Source: Herbaspirillum sp. SJZ107 | GTDB taxonomy: Bacteria > Pseudomonadota > Gammaproteobacteria > Burkholderiales > Burkholderiaceae_D | Reading direction: 5' to 3' | DNA length: 64,000 nucleotides | NCBI RefSeq assembly: GCF_006715485.1 | Contig: NZ_VFNH01000001.1 | Span: forward strand, 1,364,001-1,428,000 | Shown here: positions 56,840 through 64,000 of the stretch, one piece after another | Layout: the number at the start of each line of letters is the position of its first letter | Position numbering within the stretch: the first letter of the stretch is position 1 | Translations under genes and position numbers: made by a program | The notes under the pieces: generated by a model | The model's database searches: none | Seen by the model: only the letters and a program-made list of their open reading frames with translations | What the model was told of the DNA's origin: nothing

Positions 56840-58150
56840 TCAGTGCCAGCGCACCGGCATCAGCATCTTCGAACGGCTCCAGCGCGCCAGCACGTTGGCG
56901 CACATGCGCCACAGCCCGAGGTGGCCCATCACGTGGCGCTGGTAGGTCAGCTTGTACATCGCCAGCGCGAACGTGCCCTTCACGCGCAGGTGGTGGCTGC
57001 CGATCGCGCGGCGCAGGATGCCGACCGCGTCGCCGCGGCCGAGCGACACCAGCGTGCCGTAGTCGCGGTACTGGAAGCCCTTGAGCTGGTTCGGCTTCTC
57101 GTGCGTCAGCAGTTTCGCCAGGTAGATCGCCTGCTGGCGCGCCGCCTGGGCGCTGGGCGGCGCCATCGCGGTCTTGTCCGGGTTCTGCAGCGTCGAGCAG
57201 TCCCCCAGGGCAAAGATCTGCGGGTCGGTCAGGCTGCGCAGCTGGCCGTCGACCAGCACCTGGTTGCTGCGGTTCAGTAGCACGTTCAGGCGGGTGCTGA
57301 AATCCGGACCCTTGACGCCGGCCGCCCATACCGTGATCGCGGCCGGGAATACGCGCCCGTCGACGGTCGCGACCTCGCTCTCGCGCACCTCGGCAACCGC
57401 CGTGTCGGTGCAGATCTCGATTCCCATCGCTTCCAGCTTGCGCACCGCCAGGCTCGACGCCTGCGCGTCCAGCGACGGCAGCACCTGCGGCCCGCGCTCG
57501 ACGATGCGGATGCGCACCTGGTGCGGCGCCGCCAGGCCGGACAGGCCGTAGTGGGCCAGCGTGTCGACCGTGTGGCGCAGGTCGGCCGCCAGCTCGATGC
57601 CGGTCGGACCGGCGCCGACGATGACGATGTCGAGTGCTGGCGCGGCCGACTGGGCGTGCAGGCTGCGGCGCCGTCCGGCCGCTTCGCACAGGTTCAGGAA
57701 GCGCTTGCGGAAGGTTTCAGCGCGTTCCACGCTGTCGAGCGACAGGCAGTGCTGCTCGGCGCCGGGAATGCCGAAGAAGTTCGTCACCGAGCCGTAGGCC
57801 AGCACCAGGCGGCCGTAGCCGATCAGGGTGTGGCTGCTGTCGCCGCCATGGCCGTCGTCGAAGCGGCGGCCGCGCACCGTCAGCGTGTGGCGGGCCCGGT
57901 CGACGTGTACCACTTCGCCGCACAGGAAGGTGAAATGGTTGTCGATGGCCTGGCGCGCATAGTCGATGGTGTGGCTGGCCGGGTCGATGGTACCGGCCGC
58001 GACTTCGTGCAGCAGCGGCTTCCAGAAGTGGGTGGGCGCGGTGTCGATCAGGATCACGCGGTCCTTGTGGAACGGGCCGAACTGGCGTCCAAGCCGGGTC
58101 GCGAGTTCGAGGCCGGCGACGCCGCCGCCGACGATGACGATGGATTGCAT
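56840..58150 (-). CDS. Type II NADH dehydrogenase-like flavoprotein
   Basis: 436 residues. Two Rossmann motifs, GGGVAGLELATRLG (8-21, FAD) and GAGPTGIELAADL (~178-190, NADH), flank TPTHFWKPLLHEVAAGTID, the Ndh-type block. The GDCS motif and AQAARQQAIYLAKLL near the C-terminus match NDH-2 enzymes, which pass electrons from NADH to quinone without proton pumping on the inner membrane. The last ~60 residues contain a membrane-associating amphipathic stretch. Ends convergently 31 nt from ttuC. Confidence 0.92.
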   Translation of the reverse strand: MQSIVIVGGGVAGLELATRLGRQFGPFHKDRVILIDTAPTHFWKPLLHEVAAGTIDPASHTIDYARQAIDNHFTFLCGEVVHVDRARHTLTVRGRRFDDGHGGDSSHTLIGYGRLVLAYGSVTNFFGIPGAEQHCLSLDSVERAETFRKRFLNLCEAAGRRRSLHAQSAAPALDIVIVGAGPTGIELAADLRHTVDTLAHYGLSGLAAPHQVRIRIVERGPQVLPSLDAQASSLAVRKLEAMGIEICTDTAVAEVRESEVATVDGRVFPAAITVWAAGVKGPDFSTRLNVLLNRSNQVLVDGQLRSLTDPQIFALGDCSTLQNPDKTAMAPPSAQAARQQAIYLAKLLTHEKPNQLKGFQYRDYGTLVSLGRGDAVGILRRAIGSHHLRVKGTFALAMYKLTYQRHVMGHLGLWRMCANVLARWSRSKMLMPVRWH

Positions 58151-58169
58151 GGTGGTCTCCAGAAGGCGC

Positions 58170-58598
58170 TTAGTGGCGGGTGTCGGGGCGGACGATGGTG
58201 CGGGTCTTGCGGCGGGTGACGCGCACCGCCTTGCGTTCGGCCTGCACGCCGATGCGGGCGGTGCGCGCGGCGGCGATCGCATGCGGCGAGGCGGTCACGG
58301 CCAGCGCGTCGTCGGGTGGCACGCCCATCTGGTCGAGCACGACGGAATAGGGGGACTTGGGGCCGCGGGTCTTGAAGTCGGCGCCGGTCAGCACCACGGA
58401 AAAGATATGGTGGGCGGTGTCGCCGAAGCGGCGGCGCAGCTGCTGCTCCGCCTGCGGATAGGGCAGTTCGGAGATCAGGGCGCAGGGCAGGCCGTGTTCG
58501 ACCGCTTCGTCGAGCAGGCGCTCGGCATCCAGGCCGGCAGGCGCGGTATCCGTGCCGGGGAAAGCGGATAAGTCGAAGATAAGCGCTTGTGCCGTCAT
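58170..58598 (-). CDS. Reduced HAD-like protein
   Basis: 142 residues. It retains the HAD motif II/III region (CALISELPYPQAEQQL, then GADFKTRGPKSPYSVVLDQMGVPPDDALAV), but motif I reads FDLSAF, lacking the second Asp of DxD, and there is no cap domain. Catalysis is therefore doubtful. The C-terminus is Arg-rich. It lies 19 nt upstream of the Ndh-like gene on the same strand, so the two are probably co-transcribed. Divergent from a LysR gene. Confidence 0.7.
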   Translation of the reverse strand: MTAQALIFDLSAFPGTDTAPAGLDAERLLDEAVEHGLPCALISELPYPQAEQQLRRRFGDTAHHIFSVVLTGADFKTRGPKSPYSVVLDQMGVPPDDALAVTASPHAIAAARTARIGVQAERKAVRVTRRKTRTIVRPDTRH

Positions 58599-58689
58599 GA
58601 TGAACTCCTTTTCTGAACTATTGACGCTGAATGGTGTTCACTATACGGCTGAGCAGGCTAAAATAAAAATAAATAATTTTCGAAATCTA

Positions 58690-58705
58690 ATAAGTAAAAG
58701 CTTAT
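58690..58705. promoter_or_regulatory. Dyad before LysR gene in A+T-rich divergent region
   Basis: ATAAG-N6-CTTAT immediately upstream of the LysR ATG, in a stretch (58655-58705) far richer in A+T than the flanks. A plausible autoregulatory site; it would overlap the ribosome-binding region. Confidence 0.35.
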
Positions 58706-59638
58706 ATGTATCCAGCCAGCTTCAAACAACTGCAAGCCATCGTGCACGTGGCGCGCCACCAGAGCGTCTCGCGCGCGGCCGAGGCGATGCACGTGACCCA
58801 GCCTGCCGTCTCCCTGCACCTGAAACTCCTCGAGGAGGCGGCCGGCGTGCCGCTGACGCGGCGCCAGGGCCGCACCATCCAGCTGACCTCGGCCGGCGAA
58901 CTGCTGGTGGGCTACGCCGAACGCATCCTCGGCCTGTGGGAAGAGGCGGGCGACGAGATCGCCGCGCTGAAGGGCGTCACCACCGGTACCCTGCGCATCG
59001 GCGCCGTGATGACCGCCGAACACCTGCTGCCGCCGATGCTGGTGCGCTTCACCACCGGCCGGCCGCACGTGCGCATCAAGCTGCAGGTCGGCTCGCGGCC
59101 CGAGGTGCTCGGCATGCTGAGCCGCGACGAGATCGACCTCGCCATCATGGGCACGCCGCCGCGCGAATTCCCGACCCACGCCAGCCGCTTCGCGCGCCAT
59201 CCGATGGCGTTCTTCGTGGCGCCCGGGCATCCGCTGCTGGCCAAGGCCACGGTGACGCTGGCCGACATCGCCGACCACAACCTGCTGGTGCGCGAGCGCG
59301 GCTCGGGTACGCGCGCCGCCATCGACCGGGTGTACGAGGACGAGGGCGTGCCGCTGGCGATCGGGTCCGAGTTGTCGAGCAACGAGGCGATCAAGCAGAT
59401 GACGGCCGCCGGGCTGGGCGTGGCGTTCCTGTCGGTGCACGCCTGTACGCTGGAAGTGCGCAACCGCCTGCTGAATGTGTTGAGCGTCCCCGGCGTTCAC
59501 GTGCAGGGCGAGTGGCATGTGATGCACAAGGCGGCGCGGGCGATTCCGACTGTAGCGGCCTCGTTCGAGGAGTTCATGGTCGAGCATGGGCAGCAGGTCA
59601 TTTCGGATGAGCTGGAAAACCTGGCGTGGGAGCGCTGA
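58706..59638 (+). CDS. LysR-family regulator of the CysB/CbbR-like group
   Basis: 310 residues. HTH at ~5-62 (VSRAAEAMHVTQPAVSLHLKLLEEAAG) and an effector domain beginning TGTLRIGAVMTAEHLLPPML. The start in A+T-rich sequence lacks an obvious Shine-Dalgarno. Divergent from the HAD/Ndh genes and upstream of a BASS transporter gene 64 bp away on the same strand; it might regulate either. Confidence 0.92.
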   Translation: MYPASFKQLQAIVHVARHQSVSRAAEAMHVTQPAVSLHLKLLEEAAGVPLTRRQGRTIQLTSAGELLVGYAERILGLWEEAGDEIAALKGVTTGTLRIGAVMTAEHLLPPMLVRFTTGRPHVRIKLQVGSRPEVLGMLSRDEIDLAIMGTPPREFPTHASRFARHPMAFFVAPGHPLLAKATVTLADIADHNLLVRERGSGTRAAIDRVYEDEGVPLAIGSELSSNEAIKQMTAAGLGVAFLSVHACTLEVRNRLLNVLSVPGVHVQGEWHVMHKAARAIPTVAASFEEFMVEHGQQVISDELENLAWER

Positions 59639-59702
59639 CGCATCGGTCCAGCCCGATTCGATACAATGCCTGCCAGCCGCATGACCCAGGGAGAAACCGC
59701 GC

Positions 59703-60629
59703 GTGAACGCACTTGAAAAAACCAGCAACTTCGTAGCAAAAACCTTTCCGCTCTGGGTCGTCCTGTTCGCCTGCTGCGGCTTCTTCGCCCCGCAGCTGTT
59801 CGTCGGCTACAAGTCCTGGATCGCGCCGCTGCTCGGCATCGTCATGTTCGGCATGGGCCTGACGCTGTCGGCCGACGATTTCCGCGAAGTCTTCCGCCGT
59901 CCGCGCGACGTGGTGATCGGCGTGGTCGGCCACTACCTGATCATGCCCGGCATCGCCTACGTGCTGGCGATCGTGCTGCGCCTGCCGCCCGAGATTGCCG
60001 TCGGCGTGATCCTGGTCGGCTGCTGCCCGAGCGGCACCGCCTCCAACGTCATGACCTTCCTGGCCAGGGGCGACGTCGCGCTCGGCGTCTCGATCGCGCT
60101 GGTGTCGACGCTGATCGCGCCGCTGGCCACGCCGGCGCTGGTGTCGCTGCTGGCCGGCAAGTGGATGGCCATCAATACGCAGTCGCTGTTCCTGGACATC
60201 GTGCAGGTGGTCATCGTGCCGATCGCGCTCGGCCTGATCGTCAAGGCACTATTCCGCAAGGGCGCCGCGGCCAGCGTCAAGGCGCTGCCGCTGGTGTCCA
60301 CGCTGACGATCGTCTTCATCATTGCCATCATCGTCGGCCTGAACCGCTCGAAGATCGCCTCGAACGGCTTGACGATCCTGACCGCCGTCATCCTGCACAA
60401 CCTGCTCGGCTTCGCGCTCGGCTACGGCTTTGCGCGGCTGTTCGGCATGGACCTGGCGAAGCGCAAGGCCGTGATGCTGGAGACCGGCATGCAGAATTCC
60501 GGCCTCGGCGCGGCCCTGGCGGCGGCCCATTTCAGTCCGCTGGCGGCCGTGCCGAGCGCGCTGTTCAGCGTGTGGCACAACCTGTCCGGATCGGCGCTGG
60601 CGACCTGGTTTGCGCGCAAGCCGAATTAG
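59703..60629 (+). CDS. Bile acid:sodium symporter (BASS) family transporter
   Basis: 308 residues, about ten TM helices. LGIVMFGMGLTLSADDFREV and GCCPSGTASNVMTFLARGDVALGVS are the family's conserved blocks, with ETGMQNSGLGAALAAAHF near the C-terminus. BASS proteins import organic acids such as bile acids, pyruvate or pantoate with Na+; the substrate is unknown. The start is GTG at 59703 with AGGGAGA 7-8 nt upstream. Confidence 0.92.
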   Translation: MNALEKTSNFVAKTFPLWVVLFACCGFFAPQLFVGYKSWIAPLLGIVMFGMGLTLSADDFREVFRRPRDVVIGVVGHYLIMPGIAYVLAIVLRLPPEIAVGVILVGCCPSGTASNVMTFLARGDVALGVSIALVSTLIAPLATPALVSLLAGKWMAINTQSLFLDIVQVVIVPIALGLIVKALFRKGAAASVKALPLVSTLTIVFIIAIIVGLNRSKIASNGLTILTAVILHNLLGFALGYGFARLFGMDLAKRKAVMLETGMQNSGLGAALAAAHFSPLAAVPSALFSVWHNLSGSALATWFARKPN

Positions 60630-60734
60630 CCGCTTCCGAATGGGACGGTACCAGTCAAGTTATTGATCGTTCATGGCGGCCGCGGCCCAAGCCACCCAAC
60701 TGTCGATACACTGCGGCGAACAGTTGGAGACACG

Positions 60735-63194
60735 ATGCTACGCTGGATCATTCTGCTTGCCGCGCTGCTCGCCAGCCCGGCCATATGGGCACAGGGCTGG
60801 GTGCAATCGGCCGGCACCGCCGCCGACTTCGCACTGGCTGGCCCGAAGGGCGCCGCCCGCATCGTGCTTGCGCCGACGGACGCGAAAGTCGTCGAGCACG
60901 CGGTGCGCGACCTGGCCGCCGACATCGCGCGTGTCAGCGGCCGCAAGCCGGAACTGGTCACCGCGAAGGAGGCCGCCGCCGGCGCATCCGCGGTGCTGGT
61001 CGGGACTCTCGGCAAAAGCCCGATCGCCGATGCGCTGGCCGCCAGCGGCAAGCTCGATCTGTCCTTTCTCCTCGGCAAGTGGGAAAGCTTCGTCATCGCC
61101 ACGGTCGAGCAGCCGATGCCGGGCGTGCCACGCGCGCTGGTGATCATCGGCAGTGACCCGCGCGGCACTGCGTTCGGCATCTACGAGCTGTCGCAGGCGA
61201 TCGGCGTGTCGCCCTGGACCTGGTGGGCCGACGTCGTCCCGGCGCGACGCGACGCCCTGTACGTGAAGGCCGGCCTGCGCCGTTTCGGACCGCCCTCGGT
61301 CAAGTACCGCGGCATCTTCATCAACGACGAGGACTGGGGCCTGCGCCAGTGGGCCGCGAGAACCTACGAGCCGGAACACGGGAACATTGGCCCCAGGACC
61401 TATACCCGCATCTTCGAACTGCTGCTGCGCCTGAAGGCAAACACGCTGTGGCCGGCCATGCATCCGGGGACCCGGCCGTTCAACAGCTTTCCTGAAAACG
61501 CCGCGCTGGCCAGCGAATACGGCATCGTGATGGGTTCGTCCCACGCCGAGCCGATGCTGCGCAATAACGTCGGCGAATGGACCGACGCGCCCGACAGGTA
61601 CAACTACGCGACCAATGCCGGGGGCATGCGCACCTACTGGGAAGCGCGCGTGGCCGCCAACGGCCGCTACGAGAACATCTACACGATCGGCACGCGCGGC
61701 ATCCACGACGGCGCCATGCAGGGGCCGAAGGCGGTGCCGGAGCGGGTCGCGCTGCTGCAGCAGATCTTCGCCGACCAGCGCGCGCTGCTGGCCAGGCACG
61801 TGAACCCGCAGGTCGACAAGGTGCCGCAGCTGTTCGTGCCCTACAAGGAAGTGCTGGCGCAGTACCAGGCCGGCATGCAGGTGCCGGACGACGTTACGCT
61901 GATGTGGACCGACGATAACTTCGGCTACGTGCGCAGTTTTACGACGCTGGCCGAGCGCAGGCGTGCGGGCGGCTTCGGCGTCTACTATCACGTCTCTTAC
62001 CTGGGCGCGCCGCTGTCCTACCTGTGGCTGAACACGACACCGCCGGCGCTGATCTGGGAAGAGATGAAGCGCTCGTACGACGCCGGCGCCGATCGCGTCT
62101 GGATCCTGAACGTGGGCGATCTCAAGCCGGCCGAAATCGGCACCGAATTCTTCCTGCAGATGGCCTGGGACATCGGGCGCTGGCGCCCGGACAACTTGCC
62201 GGACTTCCTCAAAACCTGGGCGGCGCGCGAATTCGGACCGGCCAGGGCGGACGACATCGCGGCGATCATGAACGACTACTACCGCCTGAATTTCCAGCGC
62301 CGTCCCGAACACCTGCAATGGTGGCTGCCGAAGGAGCAGCCGCGCCGCAGTTCCATGACGCCGGCGCAGGCGGATGCGCGCCGGCGCGCGTTCGCCGGCC
62401 TGCGCCGGCGCGTCGATGCGCTCACGCCCGTAATCCCGGCGGCCAGCCGCGACGCCTGGTTCGAGCTGGTCGCCTATCCGGTGCAGGCATCGGCGCTGGC
62501 CAACGAGCGCTTCCTGGAGGGCGAGCGCGGCCATCGCGATGCGGCCGAAGCGGCCGACGCGGCGCTTCAAAAGCTGACCGCCCACTGGGACGGCGGCCTG
62601 GCGGGCGGCAAGTGGAAACACATCATGGCCGAGAACCTGCCGGCCGGGGAGTGGCCCTCGTTCCGCACCGCCCAATGGACCATGCCGGCGTATCCGTTCG
62701 GGCCGCCGGCCACGCCGACGGCCACAGCGGAGACCGTGCTCGAAGCCGAGCATTTCGACGGCCAGCGCAACGCCGGCGCGGCTTCATGGCAGGCAGTGCC
62801 CGGCCTCGGCACCAGCGGCAGCGGCGCCGTGGTGCTGGTGGCGCCCGACGGCGCCGGCATCGCGCCCGAACGCGCCGCCGACGCGCCGCGCCTCGACTAC
62901 GACCTGCATCTCGCCCAAGGCGGCGTGCTGACGGTGCGCGCCAAGCTGTTGCCGACCCATCCCGGCGCCGGCAAGCTGCGCTTCGCGCTGGCGCTCGACA
63001 CCGGCGCGCCGCAAATCGTCGAGATGGCGAACCGCGACAGCGGCGCCGAATGGGCCGAGGGTGTGCTGAACAATGCGCGCACGGTCACTGCCAGCCTGGG
63101 ACCGGCGGCGGCGGGCAGGCACGTGCTGCGCCTGTACGCGATCGATCCGGGTGTGGTGGTCGATACGCTGGCGGTCGGCACCGCCGGACCGTGA
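60735..63194 (+). CDS. GH115-family glycoside hydrolase
   Basis: 819 residues with a Sec signal peptide (MLRWIILLAALLASPAIWAQG). The GH115 core is seen in GTAFGIYELSQAIGVSPWTWWADVVP, KYRGIFINDEDWGLRQW, LLLRLKANTLWPAMHPGTRPFN and MWTDDNFGYVRSF. The C-terminal domain (from ~residue 660, VLEAEHFDGQRNAGAASWQAVPG) is a carbohydrate-binding type beta-sandwich. Known GH115 enzymes are alpha-glucuronidases removing (4-O-methyl)-glucuronic acid from xylan. No other xylan gene is nearby. GGAGACACG precedes the ATG. Confidence 0.92.
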   Translation: MLRWIILLAALLASPAIWAQGWVQSAGTAADFALAGPKGAARIVLAPTDAKVVEHAVRDLAADIARVSGRKPELVTAKEAAAGASAVLVGTLGKSPIADALAASGKLDLSFLLGKWESFVIATVEQPMPGVPRALVIIGSDPRGTAFGIYELSQAIGVSPWTWWADVVPARRDALYVKAGLRRFGPPSVKYRGIFINDEDWGLRQWAARTYEPEHGNIGPRTYTRIFELLLRLKANTLWPAMHPGTRPFNSFPENAALASEYGIVMGSSHAEPMLRNNVGEWTDAPDRYNYATNAGGMRTYWEARVAANGRYENIYTIGTRGIHDGAMQGPKAVPERVALLQQIFADQRALLARHVNPQVDKVPQLFVPYKEVLAQYQAGMQVPDDVTLMWTDDNFGYVRSFTTLAERRRAGGFGVYYHVSYLGAPLSYLWLNTTPPALIWEEMKRSYDAGADRVWILNVGDLKPAEIGTEFFLQMAWDIGRWRPDNLPDFLKTWAAREFGPARADDIAAIMNDYYRLNFQRRPEHLQWWLPKEQPRRSSMTPAQADARRRAFAGLRRRVDALTPVIPAASRDAWFELVAYPVQASALANERFLEGERGHRDAAEAADAALQKLTAHWDGGLAGGKWKHIMAENLPAGEWPSFRTAQWTMPAYPFGPPATPTATAETVLEAEHFDGQRNAGAASWQAVPGLGTSGSGAVVLVAPDGAGIAPERAADAPRLDYDLHLAQGGVLTVRAKLLPTHPGAGKLRFALALDTGAPQIVEMANRDSGAEWAEGVLNNARTVTASLGPAAAGRHVLRLYAIDPGVVVDTLAVGTAGP

Positions 63195-63204
63195 AACGGT
63201 ACGA

Positions 63205-64000
63205 TCAGAAATACCTGACCCAAGCCTTGCCGCTCTCGCGCTTGTAGCGGCCGAAGCGCCTGGCCGGCCAGTACAGCAGCACCGGCAGCAGCACCGCGAT
63301 CGCCCACACCTGCCAGACCTGGCCCACGTCTGCCCGCGGCACGCCGAGCACGGCGGCGGTCAGTTTCTGCAGGGCGAGCAGGGCGTACAGATGCAGCAGG
63401 TAATAGAACAGCGGCGCGCCCCCGAACACGGCCAGCACCCTGGTGGCCAGCGTGTCGCTGCGTTCGATCCAGGCCAGCGCCAGCAGGCCGCAGCCAAGCG
63501 TCAGCAGGATGAAGTCGAGCGAGGGTGGATACTTGGTGAAGTTCAGGAAGGCCATCGCCGTATGCAGCGCGTCGGCCTGCGCGGTCCAGGGCACCGGCTC
63601 GCCGTACAGGTTCACGCTGCGCAGCGCGACCAGCAACGCCAGCCCGGCCGTACCGGCCAGCACCAGCCAGCGCCGGCGCCAGGCCGGGGCGGCGCTGCGC
63701 GCGTACAACGGACCGCAGGCATGGCCGAGCAGGATCACGCCGATCCAGGCCAGCACCGGGTAACTGGCCTTGATGCGTACCGGATCGGTCATCAGGAAAC
63801 CGCGCTGCTCGAGCACGGTCCAGGCGAGCGATGCCGCGCTGCCCGGCTCGAACGCGACGCTGGCGAGCGCATTGTGGCCGGCCACGATCGTTCCGCCCAC
63901 TAGCGCCAGGGCAGGCAGCGGCAAGCGGTGCAGCAATGCCAGGACCAGCATCGACAGGCCGATTGCCCAGATCACCTGCAGGTAGACGATCGAGGGCACG
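63205..64000 (-). CDS. DUF1624/HGSNAT-like membrane acyltransferase, 5' part outside window
   Basis: The last ~264 codons of a polytopic membrane protein; the start lies beyond 64000. The KASYPVLAWIGVILLGHACGPLY and AFLNFTKYPPSLDFILLTLG blocks, then FGGAPLFYYLLHLYALL, are characteristic of the DUF1624 / heparan-alpha-glucosaminide N-acetyltransferase-like family, membrane acyltransferases that may modify surface sugars. It converges on the GH115 gene, ending 10 nt from it. Confidence 0.82.
   Translation of the reverse strand, partial: VPSIVYLQVIWAIGLSMLVLALLHRLPLPALALVGGTIVAGHNALASVAFEPGSAASLAWTVLEQRGFLMTDPVRIKASYPVLAWIGVILLGHACGPLYARSAAPAWRRRWLVLAGTAGLALLVALRSVNLYGEPVPWTAQADALHTAMAFLNFTKYPPSLDFILLTLGCGLLALAWIERSDTLATRVLAVFGGAPLFYYLLHLYALLALQKLTAAVLGVPRADVGQVWQVWAIAVLLPVLLYWPARRFGRYKRESGKAWVRYF

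Overview
The window is ordinary chromosome from a high-G+C Gram-negative bacterium. The gene content fits a betaproteobacterium of the Oxalobacteraceae (Massilia/Telluria/Duganella-like): a gloB-methyltransferase-rnhA-dnaQ block, an A-type malate synthase, a DUF2069 gene beside wrbA, many GGDEF/EAL and LysR proteins, a general porin, a PHB-depolymerase-like esterase and a GH115 glycosidase. This assignment is inference from gene content; no rRNA is present.
Layout. 1-4639 (minus): end of a carboxylate-amine ligase, a CPA-type exchanger, an exported protein, thyA and a threonine-aldolase-like gene. 4743-6867: a long palindrome and a chemoreceptor. 7026-15487 (minus): a seven-gene run from wrbA through a DUF2069 protein, an FAD oxidase, a DUF4124 protein, an FtsX-like permease and an AttH/CrtC-like lipocalin to an MsbA-like exporter. 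15584-18726: BrkB-like protein, Mpo1-like protein, alpha/beta hydrolase, CBS protein. 18766-25799: c-di-GMP signalling genes (REC-GGDEF-EAL, and a translationally coupled GGDEF-EAL/HDOD pair) around aroC. 26122-35348: AidB-like dehydrogenase, upp, an HPt protein, a cold-shock gene, a LysR regulator with aceB, the gloB-rnhA-dnaQ block and tRNA-Val(CAC).
35635-40996 is a lower-G+C patch next to the tRNA. It holds a compact TadG-TadE-TadE-zinc-ribbon membrane protein operon with none of the usual tad machinery genes, a lone membrane protein and a small orphan ORF. 41032-64000 is metabolic: an isolated IscS-like cysteine desulfurase, an esterase, a PQQ-type beta-propeller protein, a quinone-reductase-like enzyme with its LysR, a DadA-like flavoenzyme preceded by a clear TPP riboswitch, a GntR-linked uptake/catabolic cluster (two MFS carriers, lactonase-like hydrolase, porin), tartrate dehydrogenase with LysR, NADH dehydrogenase, a reduced HAD protein, another LysR, a BASS transporter, a GH115 glycosidase and the end of a DUF1624 membrane acyltransferase-like gene.
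The most noteworthy points are the TPP riboswitch in front of a D-amino-acid-dehydrogenase-type gene, the stripped-down Tad pseudopilin operon with a probable CTG start, and a family of 28-30 bp intergenic inverted repeats. No insertion sequence, CRISPR array, prophage or origin was recognised.
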